61,517 nucleotides of DNA from Clostridiaceae bacterium (GTDB lineage: Bacteria; Bacillota; Clostridia; DSM-8532): positions 1 to 61,517 of the forward strand of contig JAAYNX010000028.1 of assembly GCA_012520615.1 (NCBI GenBank), read 5' to 3'. The position numbers and the translations under genes are program-made. The notes under the pieces are model-generated. The model worked only from the letters and a program-made list of their open reading frames with translations, did not search any database and was not told the DNA's origin. How positions within the stretch are numbered: the first letter of the stretch is position 1; the number at the start of each line of letters is the position of its first letter. Below, one piece after another: positions 61,218 to 61,517 of this stretch.

Positions 61218-61517
61218 TTATAGCGCTGTTCCACACTGACCGCAAAATCGAGCACCGAGAACAATACCGGAGCCACATTTCGAGCAGAACTTTATCTGCG
61301 GCTCAGCTTGGTATGTCAGCGGCAGATCCTCATTCTGCACAGCGTCAGACAGAAACAGCCAGTCAATGTCCTCGCCGTCGTTACATAAGCCGATAGCTCC
61401 GGCAGGCGATACCACATAAAAGCTGTCCTCATCGATGGGGTCTTCACTATCGCTTGTTTCGGCAAGCACCAGCAAGCCTTTTACATCGTATCTATCATTG
61501 GAAGTGGCAAAGCTCCA
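61218..61517 (-). CDS. Zinc-ribbon protein, C-terminal part (5' end outside window)
   Basis: The frame is open to the right edge (WSFATSNDRYDVKG are its first visible residues), so only the last 99 residues are present. The C-terminus is a double-CxxC zinc ribbon: KFCSKCGSGIVLGARFCGQC with CGTAL at the end. The rest is acidic (ETSDSEDPIDEDSFYVVSPA). Zinc-ribbon tails of this type are common in clostridial membrane or regulatory proteins. GC content is clearly higher than in the next 500 bases. Confidence 0.75.
   Translation of the reverse strand, partial: WSFATSNDRYDVKGLLVLAETSDSEDPIDEDSFYVVSPAGAIGLCNDGEDIDWLFLSDAVQNEDLPLTYQAEPQIKFCSKCGSGIVLGARFCGQCGTAL

Overview
The window reads as chromosomal DNA of a low-GC, spore-forming Firmicute of class Clostridia; an anaerobic polysaccharide degrader of the Acetivibrio/Ruminiclostridium type is my best guess, not a proven one. 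Grounds: strong GGAGG-type ribosome binding sites throughout, the Bacillus/Clostridium gene order around tmk-yaaR-holB-ricT, a SpoIID-type protein, an S-layer-homology protein, YesM/YesN-type sugar regulation, a GH94 phosphorylase and a 2[4Fe-4S] ferredoxin. I see no prophage, insertion sequence or CRISPR array.

Layout. 0-6.2 kb: end of a sugar-binding lipoprotein gene, a membrane-anchored LuxR-type regulator, an SLH surface protein and an AraC regulator broken by one in-frame stop. 6.3-13.2 kb (minus strand): P-loop ATPase, orphan fumarase beta subunit, trmN6, a ferredoxin with its own promoter and terminator, ricT, holB, yaaR, tmk and a YaaO-type basic amino acid decarboxylase. The decarboxylase follows, without a gap, a complete spermidine/putrescine transporter operon (potABCD) led by an XRE-cupin regulator; two palindromes sit just downstream of its promoter (13.2-17.6 kb). 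17.7-24.3 kb: lepB, MgtC-like, yqeK, nadD, YccF, a cysteine-less HMA-fold protein, rluD, lspA and a SpoIID-domain protein. 24.7-30.2 kb: a CofE-like ligase, an RNase H protein and a small type IV pilus/pseudopilin operon. 30.3-33.7 kb: oligoendopeptidase F, uridine kinase, tRNA-Arg(UCU) and an acidic unknown protein.

34.0-41.5 kb (plus strand): glutamate dehydrogenase, then two large unusual genes: a GAF-like/PEP-synthase ATP-grasp/nucleotidyltransferase fusion and an SF2 helicase with a hydrophobic, probably membrane-inserted, segment. This pair is the best candidate for an undescribed system. 41.5-51.6 kb (minus strand): a sugar locus with response regulator, two permeases, binding protein, sensor kinase, phosphohexomutase and a GH94 enzyme that resembles N,N'-diacetylchitobiose phosphorylase more than cellobiose phosphorylase. 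The mutase would then handle GlcNAc-1-phosphate. 51.8-54.6 kb: a TrpXYZ-like ABC transporter. 54.7-61.5 kb: a small membrane protein, sbcC/sbcD, a YhfC-type intramembrane protease, a frameshifted gene remnant and the end of a zinc-ribbon protein gene.

Two intergenic copies (24517-24631 and 47456-47562) of a roughly 110-nt element share an identical 13-nt core and keep the same stems with different paired bases, which points to a dispersed structured repeat or RNA. Coordinates of starts were adjusted where a Shine-Dalgarno sequence favours an internal start; all functional calls come from reading motifs, not from database searches.
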